DNA of 64,000 nt, taken from assembly GCF_003121625.1 (NCBI RefSeq), contig NZ_QDDJ01000005.1, forward strand, positions 124,001-188,000, in the 5' to 3' direction. A program made the translations under genes and the position numbers. Of the stretch, positions 9,701 through 16,539 are shown piece by piece. Under the pieces are notes generated by a model. It made no database searches. It was not told the DNA's origin and saw only the letters and a program-made list of their open reading frames with translations. Source of the stretch: Ornithinimicrobium cavernae. Lineage in GTDB: Bacteria > Actinomycetota > Actinomycetes > Actinomycetales > Dermatophilaceae. How positions within the stretch are numbered: position 1 is the first letter of the stretch; each line of letters opens with the position of its first letter.

Positions 9701-9961
9701 CCCGGAGACGGTGAGGACCAGACCGCGGAGCCGCCCACCGGCGAGGAGCCGACCGGAGACCTCGCCGACGCCGTGGCCGACATCCAGACGGCCTACGAGG
9801 ACGGCCAGGCAGCGCTGCGCGACGGCGACTGGGAGGCCTTCGCCGAGGCCCAGCAGCGGCTCGACGAGGCGATCGCCCGCGCGATCGAGCTGTCGCCGGA
9901 GGGCGGCTCCGTCAGCGTGGACCCGACCGACGACACCAGCGAGACCACCGCGACGCCCTGA
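6788..9961 (+). CDS. UPF0182-family large membrane protein
   Basis: About 1057 residues. The N-terminal 65 residues are Gly/Arg/Pro-rich, then come about seven membrane helices (residues 70-340), a large extracytoplasmic domain, and an acidic Thr/Pro/Glu-rich linker (about 940-1000) before a short helical end. This is the UPF0182 layout found in most actinobacteria; the function is unknown. GTG 6788 is chosen because GAGGAAG lies 10-16 bases upstream; an in-frame TTG at 6731 is an alternative. The gene is monocistronic, followed by a 12-bp hairpin and the rpsT promoter. Confidence 0.92.
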   Translation: MTERDGTTPEEPQDDSARMPKDPWSRGPENPFGIGSRGPRGQGTAAGAGGGRPGGGRPGLGGRGRFLPTVLILVGVLTAITWLAQLWTEFLWYDSVGYRTVLTTRLLTQIVLFVSAGVVTGLLVWSSLHLAYRNRPIYAPSSPEQVNLDRYRAALDPVRRLVFLGAPILLGLFAGSAMAAQWQTVLLWVNRQPFGVTDPQFNIDVGFFVFTMPWLNVLVSFATLTLGLALVGALMTHYIYGGLQLQGPGEKTTPAARIHLSVLLAVLVGVRALAFWLERYSLATAEHGRMTGMTYTDVNAVLPTRGVLAIAAILCALLFLSTIWTRNWRLPLIGLAGLVVIALLVGGAYPALVQSLRVQPSEAQLEEPFIQRNIDATLAAYGLTDTEVTPYEAETEATPGQLREDAETVPGIRIVDPAIVSDTFRQLQGVRNYYQFPDALDVDRYDVDGETVDTVVAVRELRLDGIPDAQRNWVNDHTVYTHGFGLVAAYGNQRTKDGEPIFYHRNIPPVGELGDFEPRIYFGEHSPSYSIVGAPDGATPRELDFPDSANESGETRNTYTGGGGVDMGSFARQLAYAIKYRQVEILLSDSVGPESRMLDHREPRERVERVAPWLRLDGNPYPAVVDGRIKWIVDGYTVSANYPYSELEALGEVTTDSLVATSQNVRSIGQGDVNYIRNSVKATVDAYDGEVTLYAWEEEDPLLKAWSSAFENTVQPMSEIDGELMGHLRYPEDLFKVQREVMARYHVDTAEAFFGGQDFWEVSADESAAGDTVVAMPPYYLSIAMPGQEEPTFSLTSTYIPGGDRQNLVGYLAVDADAGDTAGEKREGYGQMRLLELPRDSTVTGPGQFQNEIESSNANSEAFTQTLSQFLSLNRQAGSRVEIGNLLTLPVGGGLLYVEPIYVRAAGGSSYPLQRLVVVSFGNELAWSDTLDGALDELFGGDSGATAGDEGTGTDEPVTDPVVPPTEGVEPPGDGEDQTAEPPTGEEPTGDLADAVADIQTAYEDGQAALRDGDWEAFAEAQQRLDEAIARAIELSPEGGSVSVDPTDDTSETTATP

Positions 9962-9968
9962 CGCTCCT

Positions 9969-9996
9969 GCCTCCACCGGCTCCGGCCGGTGGAGGC
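9969..9996 (+). terminator. Hairpin after the UPF0182 gene
   Basis: A perfect 12-bp stem (9969-9980 with 9985-9996) has a 4-base loop and sits 7 bases past the stop codon. No U-tract is visible. Confidence 0.7.
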
Positions 9997-10063
9997 GGAG
10001 CCCAGCCAGCCGGGCGACGTCCCGCAGGCAGGGCCGGGTCGGGACCGATCCGCATACGGCAGT

Positions 10064-10093
10064 TTGGGTCAGCTCCCACCGGACTGGTAGATT
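10064..10093 (+). promoter_or_regulatory. Probable rpsT promoter
   Basis: TTGGGT (10064-10069) and TAGATT (10088-10093) are separated by 18 bases, about 140 bases before the rpsT start. The resulting leader would be long. It is a -35/-10 match by eye only. Confidence 0.4.
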
Positions 10094-10234
10094 TCGTCCT
10101 TGCGTGCGCGCTTCAGGTCGTGCGCGCATGCAGCACAACCCTCACACGGTTCACGCAAAGGGTGCCCCACGCCCGGTCCCGAACTGTGTGTGTCGCCCTC
10201 AACGACACAATCCGACCAAGCAGGAAGACTTTTC

Positions 10235-10495
10235 GTGGCAAACATCAAGTCCCAGATCAAGCGCATCAAGACCAACGCCAAGGCCACCGAGCGCAACCGC
10301 GCCCACAAGGCCGAGCTGCGCACCTGGATGCGCAAGTTCCGCGAGGCGCACGCCTCCGGCGACGCCGAGGCGACCCAGTCCGCCCTGCAGGCTGCGTCCC
10401 GCAAGCTGGACAAGGCGGTCAGCAAGGGCGTCATCCACAAGAACCAGGCCGCCAACAAGAAGTCGGCGATGGCCAAGAAGGCCCTGTCTCTCTGA
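10235..10495 (+). CDS. rpsT: 30S ribosomal protein S20
   Basis: An 86-residue basic protein starting [17 protein letters not shown], with the S20 pattern of Lys/Arg/Ala-rich helices ([32 protein letters not shown]) and an AMAKKALSL end. S20 is a primary 16S-binding protein of the small subunit. GTG 10235 is preceded by AGGAAG at 10222-10227. In many actinobacteria rpsT lies by holA and comEC; here it follows the UPF0182 gene, more than 50 kb from comEC in this window. Confidence 0.97.
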   Translation: MANIKSQIKRIKTNAKATERNRAHKAELRTWMRKFREAHASGDAEATQSALQAASRKLDKAVSKGVIHKNQAANKKSAMAKKALSL

Positions 10496-10514
10496 GGCTC
10501 CTGCACCATGACGC

Positions 10515-10545
10515 GAGGGCGTCCACCCGCTGGGTGGGCGCCCTC
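10515..10545 (+). terminator. rpsT terminator hairpin
   Basis: A 14-bp stem (10515-10528 with 10532-10545) with one G-U pair and a 3-base loop lies 20 bases past the rpsT stop codon. Confidence 0.7.
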
Positions 10546-10570
10546 AGTCGTCCTGGTTGGCGCTCCATGC

Positions 10571-10768
10571 GCCCAGTGGGCCGGGATGTCGGTCGCTCGG
10601 TGGGCCGGGGTGTCGGGTGACCGCGCGCTCGGTGGGCCGGGACGTCAGGTGACCGCGCGCTCGGTGGGCCGGGGTGTCGGGTGACCGCGCGCTCGGTGGG
10701 CCGGGGTGTCGGGTGACCGCGCGCTCGGTGGGCCGGGATGTCGGGTGACCGCGCGCTCGGTGGGGTTG
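10571..10768. repeat. 32-bp tandem repeat array (five full units plus partial ends)
   Basis: Full units start at 10595, 10627, 10659, 10691 and 10723, with degenerate partial units before (10571-10594) and after (10755-10768). The units differ at only one to three positions (GGGGTG, GGGATG or GGGACG variants). The array fills the gap between the rpsT terminator and the stop codon of the convergent CoA-binding gene. There are no spacers, so it is a minisatellite-like repeat and not CRISPR. Confidence 0.95.
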
Positions 10769-10783
10769 TAGTGAGGGTGGGCC

Positions 10784-11236
10784 TCAGAAACCGCTGGGGG
10801 TGCTGTACTCGATCTTCGGGCAGGTGTCCATGACAACACTCAGCCCGGCGTCCTTGGCGCGCTGCGCCGCCTCCTCGTCGACCACGCCGAGCTGCAGCCA
10901 GACGGCGGTGATGCCGAGGCGTTCGGCCTGCTCGATCGCCTGGTCGACGACCGCTCCCACCCGCGAGGAGTTGACGAAGCAGTCCACGACGTCGACCGTG
11001 ACCCCGTCGGGGATGTCCGCCAGGCTGGCATAGCCGGTCTCCCCGAGCGTGGGCTCGGCGCGCGGGTGCACGGGGACCACCCGGTGGCCGAGCGATTCCT
11101 GCAGGAACCGGGCCACTCCGTAGGCGGTGCGGGCGGTGTTGGCCGACAGCCCCACCACGGCCCAGGTTGCTGAGGTGTGCAGCAGCCGGGTGATGACGCT
11201 GTCGTCGTTGCGGTGCCGGCGACGTGTCTCGGTCAT
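10784..11236 (-). CDS. CoA-binding domain protein (YccU-like)
   Basis: A 150-residue single-domain Rossmann protein of the CoA_binding_2 family. It carries WAVVGLSANTARTAYGVA (about residues 25-42), IPVHP-like VVPVHPRAEP, then DVVDCFVNSSRVGAVVD and VWLQLGVVDEEAAQRA, and a conserved Cys near the end (VVMDTCPKIEY). The family binds CoA thioesters or related nucleotides; the precise role is unknown. The start is ATG 11236. An upstream in-frame extension exists but is not conserved. Its 3' end abuts the 32-bp repeat array. Confidence 0.88.
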   Translation of the reverse strand: MTETRRRHRNDDSVITRLLHTSATWAVVGLSANTARTAYGVARFLQESLGHRVVPVHPRAEPTLGETGYASLADIPDGVTVDVVDCFVNSSRVGAVVDQAIEQAERLGITAVWLQLGVVDEEAAQRAKDAGLSVVMDTCPKIEYSTPSGF

Positions 11237-11344
11237 GTACCCAGTATGCGTGTGTCCTCCGCCGAGCGGCGATCTGGTCCCCTGGTCGGACCCTCCTGTG
11301 GCAGGGTAATCCCGTCGAGAGCGCAGGTGAGAGGGCGGGCAACG

Positions 11345-11821
11345 GTGGACCGAGGCGACCAGTTGGTCAGCAGACCGCACTGGAGCACGCGGCTACGCCT
11401 GGTCATCCCGGGAATCGTCGTGCTAGCCATGGGCGTGCTCGGCGCGGTCAAGGGCAACCACCTTGCCTGGGTCCTGGTGGCAGTAGGTCTCTTCGGGCTC
11501 TCTGAGCTGTGGCGCTCCGTGAGGGTCCGAGACGGGCGACTGGTCGCGCAGGGCCGGATCGTCCGACGGACCGTGGCACTGACGGAGCTGACAGCGATCG
11601 GGGTCTCTCCGGTGCACCGGGTCTGGGTCGGTGCGGCCAGCCGCAGACCGTTCTACCTGCGCATGGTCAACGACCTCGGCGCAGCCGCGTCCAACCCCAC
11701 GCCGTCCCCCTTCGCCGAAGGCCTTGATCGACTCGCCCGGCAGGCTGGGGCAGACCTGGCCGGTCAGGCTCCGCAGGACGGTTTCCCGCCCCGCGGCACC
11801 CGACCGTTCTTCTCCGCCTGA
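11345..11821 (+). CDS. Two-helix membrane protein, PH-domain-like (uncharacterised)
   Basis: A 158-residue protein with two predicted membrane helices (LVIPGIVVLAMGVLGAV and LAWVLVAVGLFGLSELW, about residues 19-60) followed by a soluble domain with strands VRVRDGRLVAQGRIVRR and RRPFYLRMVNDLG. This resembles small bacterial PH-like membrane proteins, but I do not recognise a named family with certainty. GTG 11345 is a weakly supported start. The stop codon lies inside the first copy of a 22-bp tandem repeat, so the C-terminus may vary if the repeat expands. Confidence 0.6.
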   Translation: MDRGDQLVSRPHWSTRLRLVIPGIVVLAMGVLGAVKGNHLAWVLVAVGLFGLSELWRSVRVRDGRLVAQGRIVRRTVALTELTAIGVSPVHRVWVGAASRRPFYLRMVNDLGAAASNPTPSPFAEGLDRLARQAGADLAGQAPQDGFPPRGTRPFFSA

Positions 11822-11886
11822 CGACGCACCGGGCCCCGCCTGACGACGCACCGGGCCCCGCCTGACGACGCACCGGGCCCCGCCTG
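11816..11886. repeat. Three perfect 22-bp tandem repeats spanning a stop codon
   Basis: Units at 11816-11837, 11838-11859 and 11860-11881 are identical, with a 5-base partial fourth unit. The first unit contains the last codon and stop of the membrane-protein gene. The array ends about 27 bases before the -10 box of the F420-type oxidoreductase gene. Confidence 0.95.
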
Positions 11887-11924
11887 GTGCGCGCGGAGCC
11901 GGCCGAGCAACATACGTTGTCCCT

Positions 11925-12944
11925 ATGCGCTTCGGAATCTTTGTGCCCCAGGGCTGGCGGATGGACCTGCACGGGATCGCCCCGGCCGACCAGTGGCAGG
12001 TGATGCGGGACCTGGCGGTCCGTGCGGACGAGAACCCGCAGTGGGAGTCGATCTGGGTCTATGACCACTTCCACACCACGCCCGAGCCCACGCACGACCC
12101 GTGCCACGAGGCGTGGACCCTCATGGCGGCCTTCGCGGCCGCCACGTCCAGGGTGCGGCTCGGCCAGATGTGCACGTGCATGAGCTACCGGGAGCCGACC
12201 TACCTGGCGAAGGTCGCAGCGACAGTCGACATCGTCTCCGGCGGGCGGACCGAGATGGGCATCGGCGCAGGCTGGTACGAGCACGAGTGGCGGGCCTACG
12301 GCTACGGCTTCCCGCGGGCGGGGGAGCGGCTGGCGCGGCTGCGCGAGGGGGTGGAGATCTTCCGCCAGGCGTGGACGACAGGCAGCGCCACGCTGGACGG
12401 CGAGCACTACCAGGTGGACGGGGCGCTGGTGCACCCGCGGCCGCTGCAGGGCACGAGTCTGCCCGGGTCGGAGGCCAACGGGATCCCGATGTGGATCGCA
12501 GGCGGTGGCGAACAGAAGACGCTGCGGATCGCCGCGGAGTACGCCGACTACACCAACTTCTTCGGTGACCTGGAAGGCTTCAGGCACAAGTCGGAGGTGC
12601 TCGCCGGACACTGCCGCGACATCGGCCGGGACCTCGACAGCATCGTGCGCAGCTCCAACTACAACACCGCCATCGGTCGCGACGAGGCCGAGGTCGAGGA
12701 GCGACTGGCCTGGCTGCGCGACCACATGGTCACGACGGGACAGTCCGCGGAGAAGGCCGACGCGGCCATCGCGAGCATGCGCAGGCAGCCGGCCGTGGGC
12801 ACGCCGGAACAGATCGTCGAGAAGCTCGGCGCGCTGCGTGACGCCGGGCTCGGCTACGCCATCCACTACTTCGCCGAGGCGGCGTGGGACACCTCCGGCA
12901 TCGAGCTGTTCGAGAGCGAGGTCATCCCCGCGCTCGCCGACTGA
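11925..12944 (+). CDS. LLM-class F420-dependent oxidoreductase
   Basis: A 339-residue luciferase-like TIM barrel. It begins MRFGIFVPQGW, has the ESIWVYDHFH strand, the MCTCMSYREPTYLAKVAATV segment that lines the cofactor pocket, GRTEMGIGAGWYEHEW (about residues 107-122), and PMWIAGGGEQKTLRIAAEY (about 188-206). These features favour coenzyme F420 over FMN, but the substrate cannot be told. ATG 11925 has TACGTT 6 bases upstream, so the mRNA is probably leaderless. It is followed by a long inverted repeat. Confidence 0.85.
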   Translation: MRFGIFVPQGWRMDLHGIAPADQWQVMRDLAVRADENPQWESIWVYDHFHTTPEPTHDPCHEAWTLMAAFAAATSRVRLGQMCTCMSYREPTYLAKVAATVDIVSGGRTEMGIGAGWYEHEWRAYGYGFPRAGERLARLREGVEIFRQAWTTGSATLDGEHYQVDGALVHPRPLQGTSLPGSEANGIPMWIAGGGEQKTLRIAAEYADYTNFFGDLEGFRHKSEVLAGHCRDIGRDLDSIVRSSNYNTAIGRDEAEVEERLAWLRDHMVTTGQSAEKADAAIASMRRQPAVGTPEQIVEKLGALRDAGLGYAIHYFAEAAWDTSGIELFESEVIPALAD

Positions 12945-13008
12945 CACCGCGCCGGGTGGCACGTGGGCTCCCGCCCCTCGACGCCGCTCTGCGCGCTGAT
13001 GTGGTCCT

Positions 13009-13082
13009 GTGGACTTTCTTCCTCTGTGTGGGCTTTTGCACCGCACCGCGGGAAAAGTCCACACGGAGGGAAGAAGTTCACG
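13009..13082. repeat. Long imperfect inverted repeat, possible bidirectional terminator
   Basis: Bases 13009-13039 pair imperfectly with 13050-13082, giving a stem of about 30 bp with a ~10-base loop. The arms contain runs of T and A unusual for this genome (CTTTCTTCC, GGAAAAGTCC, GGAAGAAGTT). It lies 65 bases past the oxidoreductase stop codon. Either a strong terminator or a small mobile palindrome is possible. Confidence 0.75.
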
Positions 13083-13185
13083 CGGCGCAGCCGGGGGGCC
13101 AAGGGCGGTGGAGCCCAAGCCTTGGAGTGGGCAGGCCTGTGGACGGACCCGGCGCATCGAAGCGGTCCCGGTGCACGATGAGCCG

Positions 13186-14259
13186 ATGGATCAGCAGACG
13201 GAGCAAGCCGTCCGCAGCGTGGCTGGCGGACAGTGCCGCACCATCAGTCGGCCGCAGGCGCTCGCGGCCGGCATGAGCTCGAGGCAGATCGATGGTCAGC
13301 TCCGAGGGCGCCGGTGGCAGCGGATCCACCCCGGGGTCTACGCCACCCACACGGGCCCCCTCGACTGGTCGGCGCGAGTCTGGGCGGCCGTGCTCTACAC
13401 CGGGTCCGGTGCCGCGCTCTCGCACCAGACAGCAGCATTCATCTGGGGCCTGGAACCCCGAAGACCCTCGGTGCTGAGCCTGGCGATCCCGAGCCGTCGC
13501 ACGGTGGTGCGCCAACCAGGGCTGAGGGTGGTGCGACGACGTCGGGTCGAGGTCGTGAGGCACAGGCGCCTGCCGATCACCAGCGTCCGGCAGACGGTGC
13601 TCGACCTGACGGCGCAGCCCGGATTCACCCTGGACGAGACCGCGGCGCTTCTCGGACGCGCGTCCCAGCGCAATCTCCTCGACCCGGCCGCGCTGCTCGA
13701 GCTCCTGGACGCCCAGTGGCACCACCCGATGGCGGGTCGGTTGCGCCGGGCGTGCGCGGATGCTGTGGAGGGCGTCGAGAGTCCGCTGGAGCTGAGGGTC
13801 CTGCGTGGTGTCATTCGCGGGCACGGCCTCGCGGGGTTCGAGCTCCAGGTCCCTCACGATGACCAGGATCCACCGGTCTCAGGGCTGCACGTCGCGGCGA
13901 CCGCGAACCGCGACGGCGAATCAGGGCACCGGGGCCTCGGGGTGGCAGGTGGGCGGCGGCACGTGCGGCGCAGCGACCTGCGCCACCGGGCCCTCGGCAT
14001 CCGGGTCGAGGGTGATGGCCTGGCCTGGCACGGAGGTGATCGGTTCCACGAGGACCGGTGCCGGGACCGGGAGGCGGCCGCCGTGGGTGACGTCACGGTG
14101 CGGGTCACGTGGGACGCGGCGGAGGACCCGTGTCAGGTGGCGTTGGATCTCGCCTGCACGATGACGCACCGCGGGTGGACCGGTGTCCCGACACGGTGCG
14201 GCACGTCCTGTGACGTTCCCGAGCGCTGGGCGGTGCGCACCAGGAGGGCGGCAGGCTGA
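13186..14259 (+). CDS. AbiEi-antitoxin-domain / endonuclease-like protein
   Basis: A 357-residue protein of a type common in actinobacteria. Residues 1-60 form the AbiEi-type winged helix (ISRPQALAAGMSSRQIDGQL, RRWQRIHPGVYATHTG), residues about 60-200 match the DUF4095-like middle (GSGAALSHQTAAFIWGL), and the last 100 look like a Vsr/DUF559-type nuclease fold with GIRVEGDGLAWHG, RFHEDRCRDREAAA and VTVRVTWD. ATG 13186 has CACGAT 6 bases upstream. No AbiEii toxin gene is adjacent, so a working toxin-antitoxin pair is not supported here. Confidence 0.7.
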   Translation: MDQQTEQAVRSVAGGQCRTISRPQALAAGMSSRQIDGQLRGRRWQRIHPGVYATHTGPLDWSARVWAAVLYTGSGAALSHQTAAFIWGLEPRRPSVLSLAIPSRRTVVRQPGLRVVRRRRVEVVRHRRLPITSVRQTVLDLTAQPGFTLDETAALLGRASQRNLLDPAALLELLDAQWHHPMAGRLRRACADAVEGVESPLELRVLRGVIRGHGLAGFELQVPHDDQDPPVSGLHVAATANRDGESGHRGLGVAGGRRHVRRSDLRHRALGIRVEGDGLAWHGGDRFHEDRCRDREAAAVGDVTVRVTWDAAEDPCQVALDLACTMTHRGWTGVPTRCGTSCDVPERWAVRTRRAAG

Positions 14260-14342
14260 CACCCGTCGAGCCTCCGACGCGTACCCTGCGCTGCGGCGTG
14301 ATCGAGCGGACCCACCGGGGCGGTGGCCGGTGAGTCGCCGGG

Positions 14343-15962
14343 TTAGTCGGGTTGGGGGAGCAGCCGGTCGGCCTGCTCCTCGATCGGGATCTCCTCCTCG
14401 AGCGGGGTGAGCAGGGCCTTGGCGGCCACGGCGCTCAGGCCCAGGGTCACGAGCGTGGCCAGCAGGCCCGCGGTGCCGCTCCTCGTGAGGGCGAACACGA
14501 CGTAGCCGACCAGGGCGATCCCGGCGGTGACCAACGCGTAGGGCAGCTGGGTGGTGACGTGGGTGATGACGTTGCACCCCGAGCCTGTGCTCGACAGGAT
14601 CGTCGTGTCGCTGATCGGTGAGCAGTGGTCGCCGAAGACCGCCCCGGCCAGGACCGCCCCGAACGCGGCGAGCAGCAGCTCCGACCCGCCGTCGACGTTG
14701 TTCATGATCTGACCCGCGATCGGCAGCAACAGCCCGAAGGACCCCCACGAGGTGCCGGTGGAGAAGGCCATGGCGCCGGCCAGCAGGAACATCAGCGGGA
14801 TCAGCCAGGCCGGGGGCACCGAGGCGGCCTCGACCAGGCTGCCGAGGTACTCACCGGTGCCGAGCCGGCCGATCAGATCACCCAGCATCCAGGCCAGGAG
14901 CAGGATGGACACGGCCGGCATCATCGACTTGATGCCCTCCCAGAACCCCCTGCCGAGGGTGGCGGTGCGGAACCTCGGGTTGTCCGAGGTGTAGCGCAGG
15001 TAGTAGTAGAGCGCGGCTCCCAGCCCGAGCGCCCCGCCCCACACTAGTGCCGCGCTGACGTCGGTGTTGGCGAAGATCGACAGGACGTCCCAGCTCCCTC
15101 CGGCGCGGTAGCCGGTCCAGGCGATCCCACCGAGCACGCCCGCCACGAGCAGCAGGAACGGGATGACCAGGGCGCGCTTGGCACCGGGGTGGTGCACCGG
15201 CAGGTCCTCGGCCAGCTCGCCGGGGATGACCTCGTCCGGGTTGAAGGTGCGGCCTGCGGTGAGGGCGCGGTGCTCCTCGCGGCGCATGGGGCCGATCTCG
15301 ATGTGCAGCAGCACCATCACCCAGACCATCAGGACGGCCGCGATGGCGTAGTAGTTCATGGCCGCCGCCCCCAGGAAGGCGCCCACGTCGCTGACCACCA
15401 GTGTCGACCCGGCCACGATCGGCGCCATGATGCCGATGATGCTCGCGCCCCAGCTGGAGAACGGGGCCAGGACCGAGACCGGCGCCGAGGTCGAGTCGAC
15501 GATGTAGGCCAGGTGGGCCCGTGAGACGTTGTGCTTGTCCGTGACGGGGCGCGCGACCTGCCCCACCGCGAGCGCGTTGAAGTAGTCGTCGATGAAGATC
15601 ACGATGCCGAGGGCCGCGGCCAGCATCTTGGACCCTCGCCGGGTGCTGATGCGCTGCACCGCCCAGTCCGAGAACGCGCGGGTGCCGCCCGACATCATGA
15701 TGAGGGCCGCGATGACGCCCAGCGTGAGCGTGAAGGCGAGGATGAAGACGTAGTAGGTGTTGACGGCGCCCTCGGACCAGAAGATGGCCGAGAAGGCCTG
15801 CCAGACCAGGGTGATGGTCTCGATGGGGTCCAGGTCGGCGACCAGGAAGGCGCTGGCGACGACCCCGGACCCCAGGCTCACCAGCACCCGCTTGGTCGCC
15901 AGGACGAGCACGATCGCCAGGACCGGCGGGAGGATCGTCAGGATGGGGTAGTGCTCGACCAT
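14343..15962 (-). CDS. Na+/H+ antiporter, NhaC family
   Basis: A 539-residue polytopic membrane protein with about 11-12 helices. Family marks include VIFIDDYFNALAVGQVARPV (about residues 120-139), STSAPVSVLAPFSSWGA, FSTGTSWGSFGLLLPIAG (about 395-412) and FGDHCSPISDTTILSS, which carry the conserved polar residues of the NhaC fold. It probably exchanges Na+ for protons or a small acid. ATG 15962 is preceded by GGAGGA; a longer frame to 16037 is not conserved. It is monocistronic and converges with the AbiEi-like gene. Confidence 0.88.
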   Translation of the reverse strand: MVEHYPILTILPPVLAIVLVLATKRVLVSLGSGVVASAFLVADLDPIETITLVWQAFSAIFWSEGAVNTYYVFILAFTLTLGVIAALIMMSGGTRAFSDWAVQRISTRRGSKMLAAALGIVIFIDDYFNALAVGQVARPVTDKHNVSRAHLAYIVDSTSAPVSVLAPFSSWGASIIGIMAPIVAGSTLVVSDVGAFLGAAAMNYYAIAAVLMVWVMVLLHIEIGPMRREEHRALTAGRTFNPDEVIPGELAEDLPVHHPGAKRALVIPFLLLVAGVLGGIAWTGYRAGGSWDVLSIFANTDVSAALVWGGALGLGAALYYYLRYTSDNPRFRTATLGRGFWEGIKSMMPAVSILLLAWMLGDLIGRLGTGEYLGSLVEAASVPPAWLIPLMFLLAGAMAFSTGTSWGSFGLLLPIAGQIMNNVDGGSELLLAAFGAVLAGAVFGDHCSPISDTTILSSTGSGCNVITHVTTQLPYALVTAGIALVGYVVFALTRSGTAGLLATLVTLGLSAVAAKALLTPLEEEIPIEEQADRLLPQPD

Positions 15963-16085
15963 GTCACGTCCTCCGCAGGTGGTGGGCTGCTCCGCTGCAC
16001 GAGCCAACCACGGCGGGGTCGCTGTCGCCACCGCCACGCCGGATCGCCTGCGGCCCGCCCGGCTGCGGCGGCCCCGCCGGTGCGG

Positions 16086-16496
16086 TCAGACCGGTTCGAC
16101 GCGGAGGGTGCAGGCGAGCGCATCCTCGCTGAGCATCTCCCGGACGGACGAGGGCTCTGCTGCGTACTTGCGTCGCAGCTCCTCGCTGATCGCGGACTGC
16201 ACCGCGTCGTCGACCGGCACGTAGGTCGTCGTGACCGGCTCGCGGGGGAGGTCCAGCGCGGCCGGGCGGTCGCGTTCGGAGATCTTGCCGTCGCCCATCG
16301 CGAAGGCCACAGGACGGCCCGAGCGGACGTGCCGGTACCACCAGGAGCCTGGCCCGTAGGCCGAGCGCAGGTAGGGCACACCGTCGAGCACGACCGACCA
16401 GATGGGGGTCGCGATGGGCTCACCGCTGGCCCGCGTGGTGACGATGGCCACCACGTGGGTCCGGTCGAGCAGGTCTACCACGTCGTCAAAGCTCAT
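16086..16496 (-). CDS. DUF2255-family split-barrel protein
   Basis: A 136-residue protein with a flavin/F420-type split beta barrel: THVVAIVTTRASGEPIATPI, then WSVVLDGVPYLRSAYGPGSW, and a conserved WYRHVRSGRPVAF (about residues 52-64). It matches DUF2255, a relative of pyridoxamine-phosphate-oxidase-like proteins. Substrate and cofactor are unknown. It lies between the NhaC gene and the biotin carboxylase gene on the same strand, but gaps of 123 and 43 bases do not prove an operon. Confidence 0.75.
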   Translation of the reverse strand: MSFDDVVDLLDRTHVVAIVTTRASGEPIATPIWSVVLDGVPYLRSAYGPGSWWYRHVRSGRPVAFAMGDGKISERDRPAALDLPREPVTTTYVPVDDAVQSAISEELRRKYAAEPSSVREMLSEDALACTLRVEPV

Positions 16497-16539
16497 GCGC
16501 GTGTCAGCAGTCGGACGGGCCGGTGCATTCCCGGGCGGG

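Noticed and set aside
10571-10768. CRISPR array
   Set aside because: Units follow each other directly with no spacers, and there are no cas genes. The same applies to 53323-53482.
13009-13082. Insertion sequence ends
   Set aside because: No transposase frame lies between or beside the arms, and no target duplication is seen.
13186-14259. Type IV toxin-antitoxin system
   Set aside because: The AbiEi-like domain is present, but no AbiEii nucleotidyltransferase toxin gene lies next to it.
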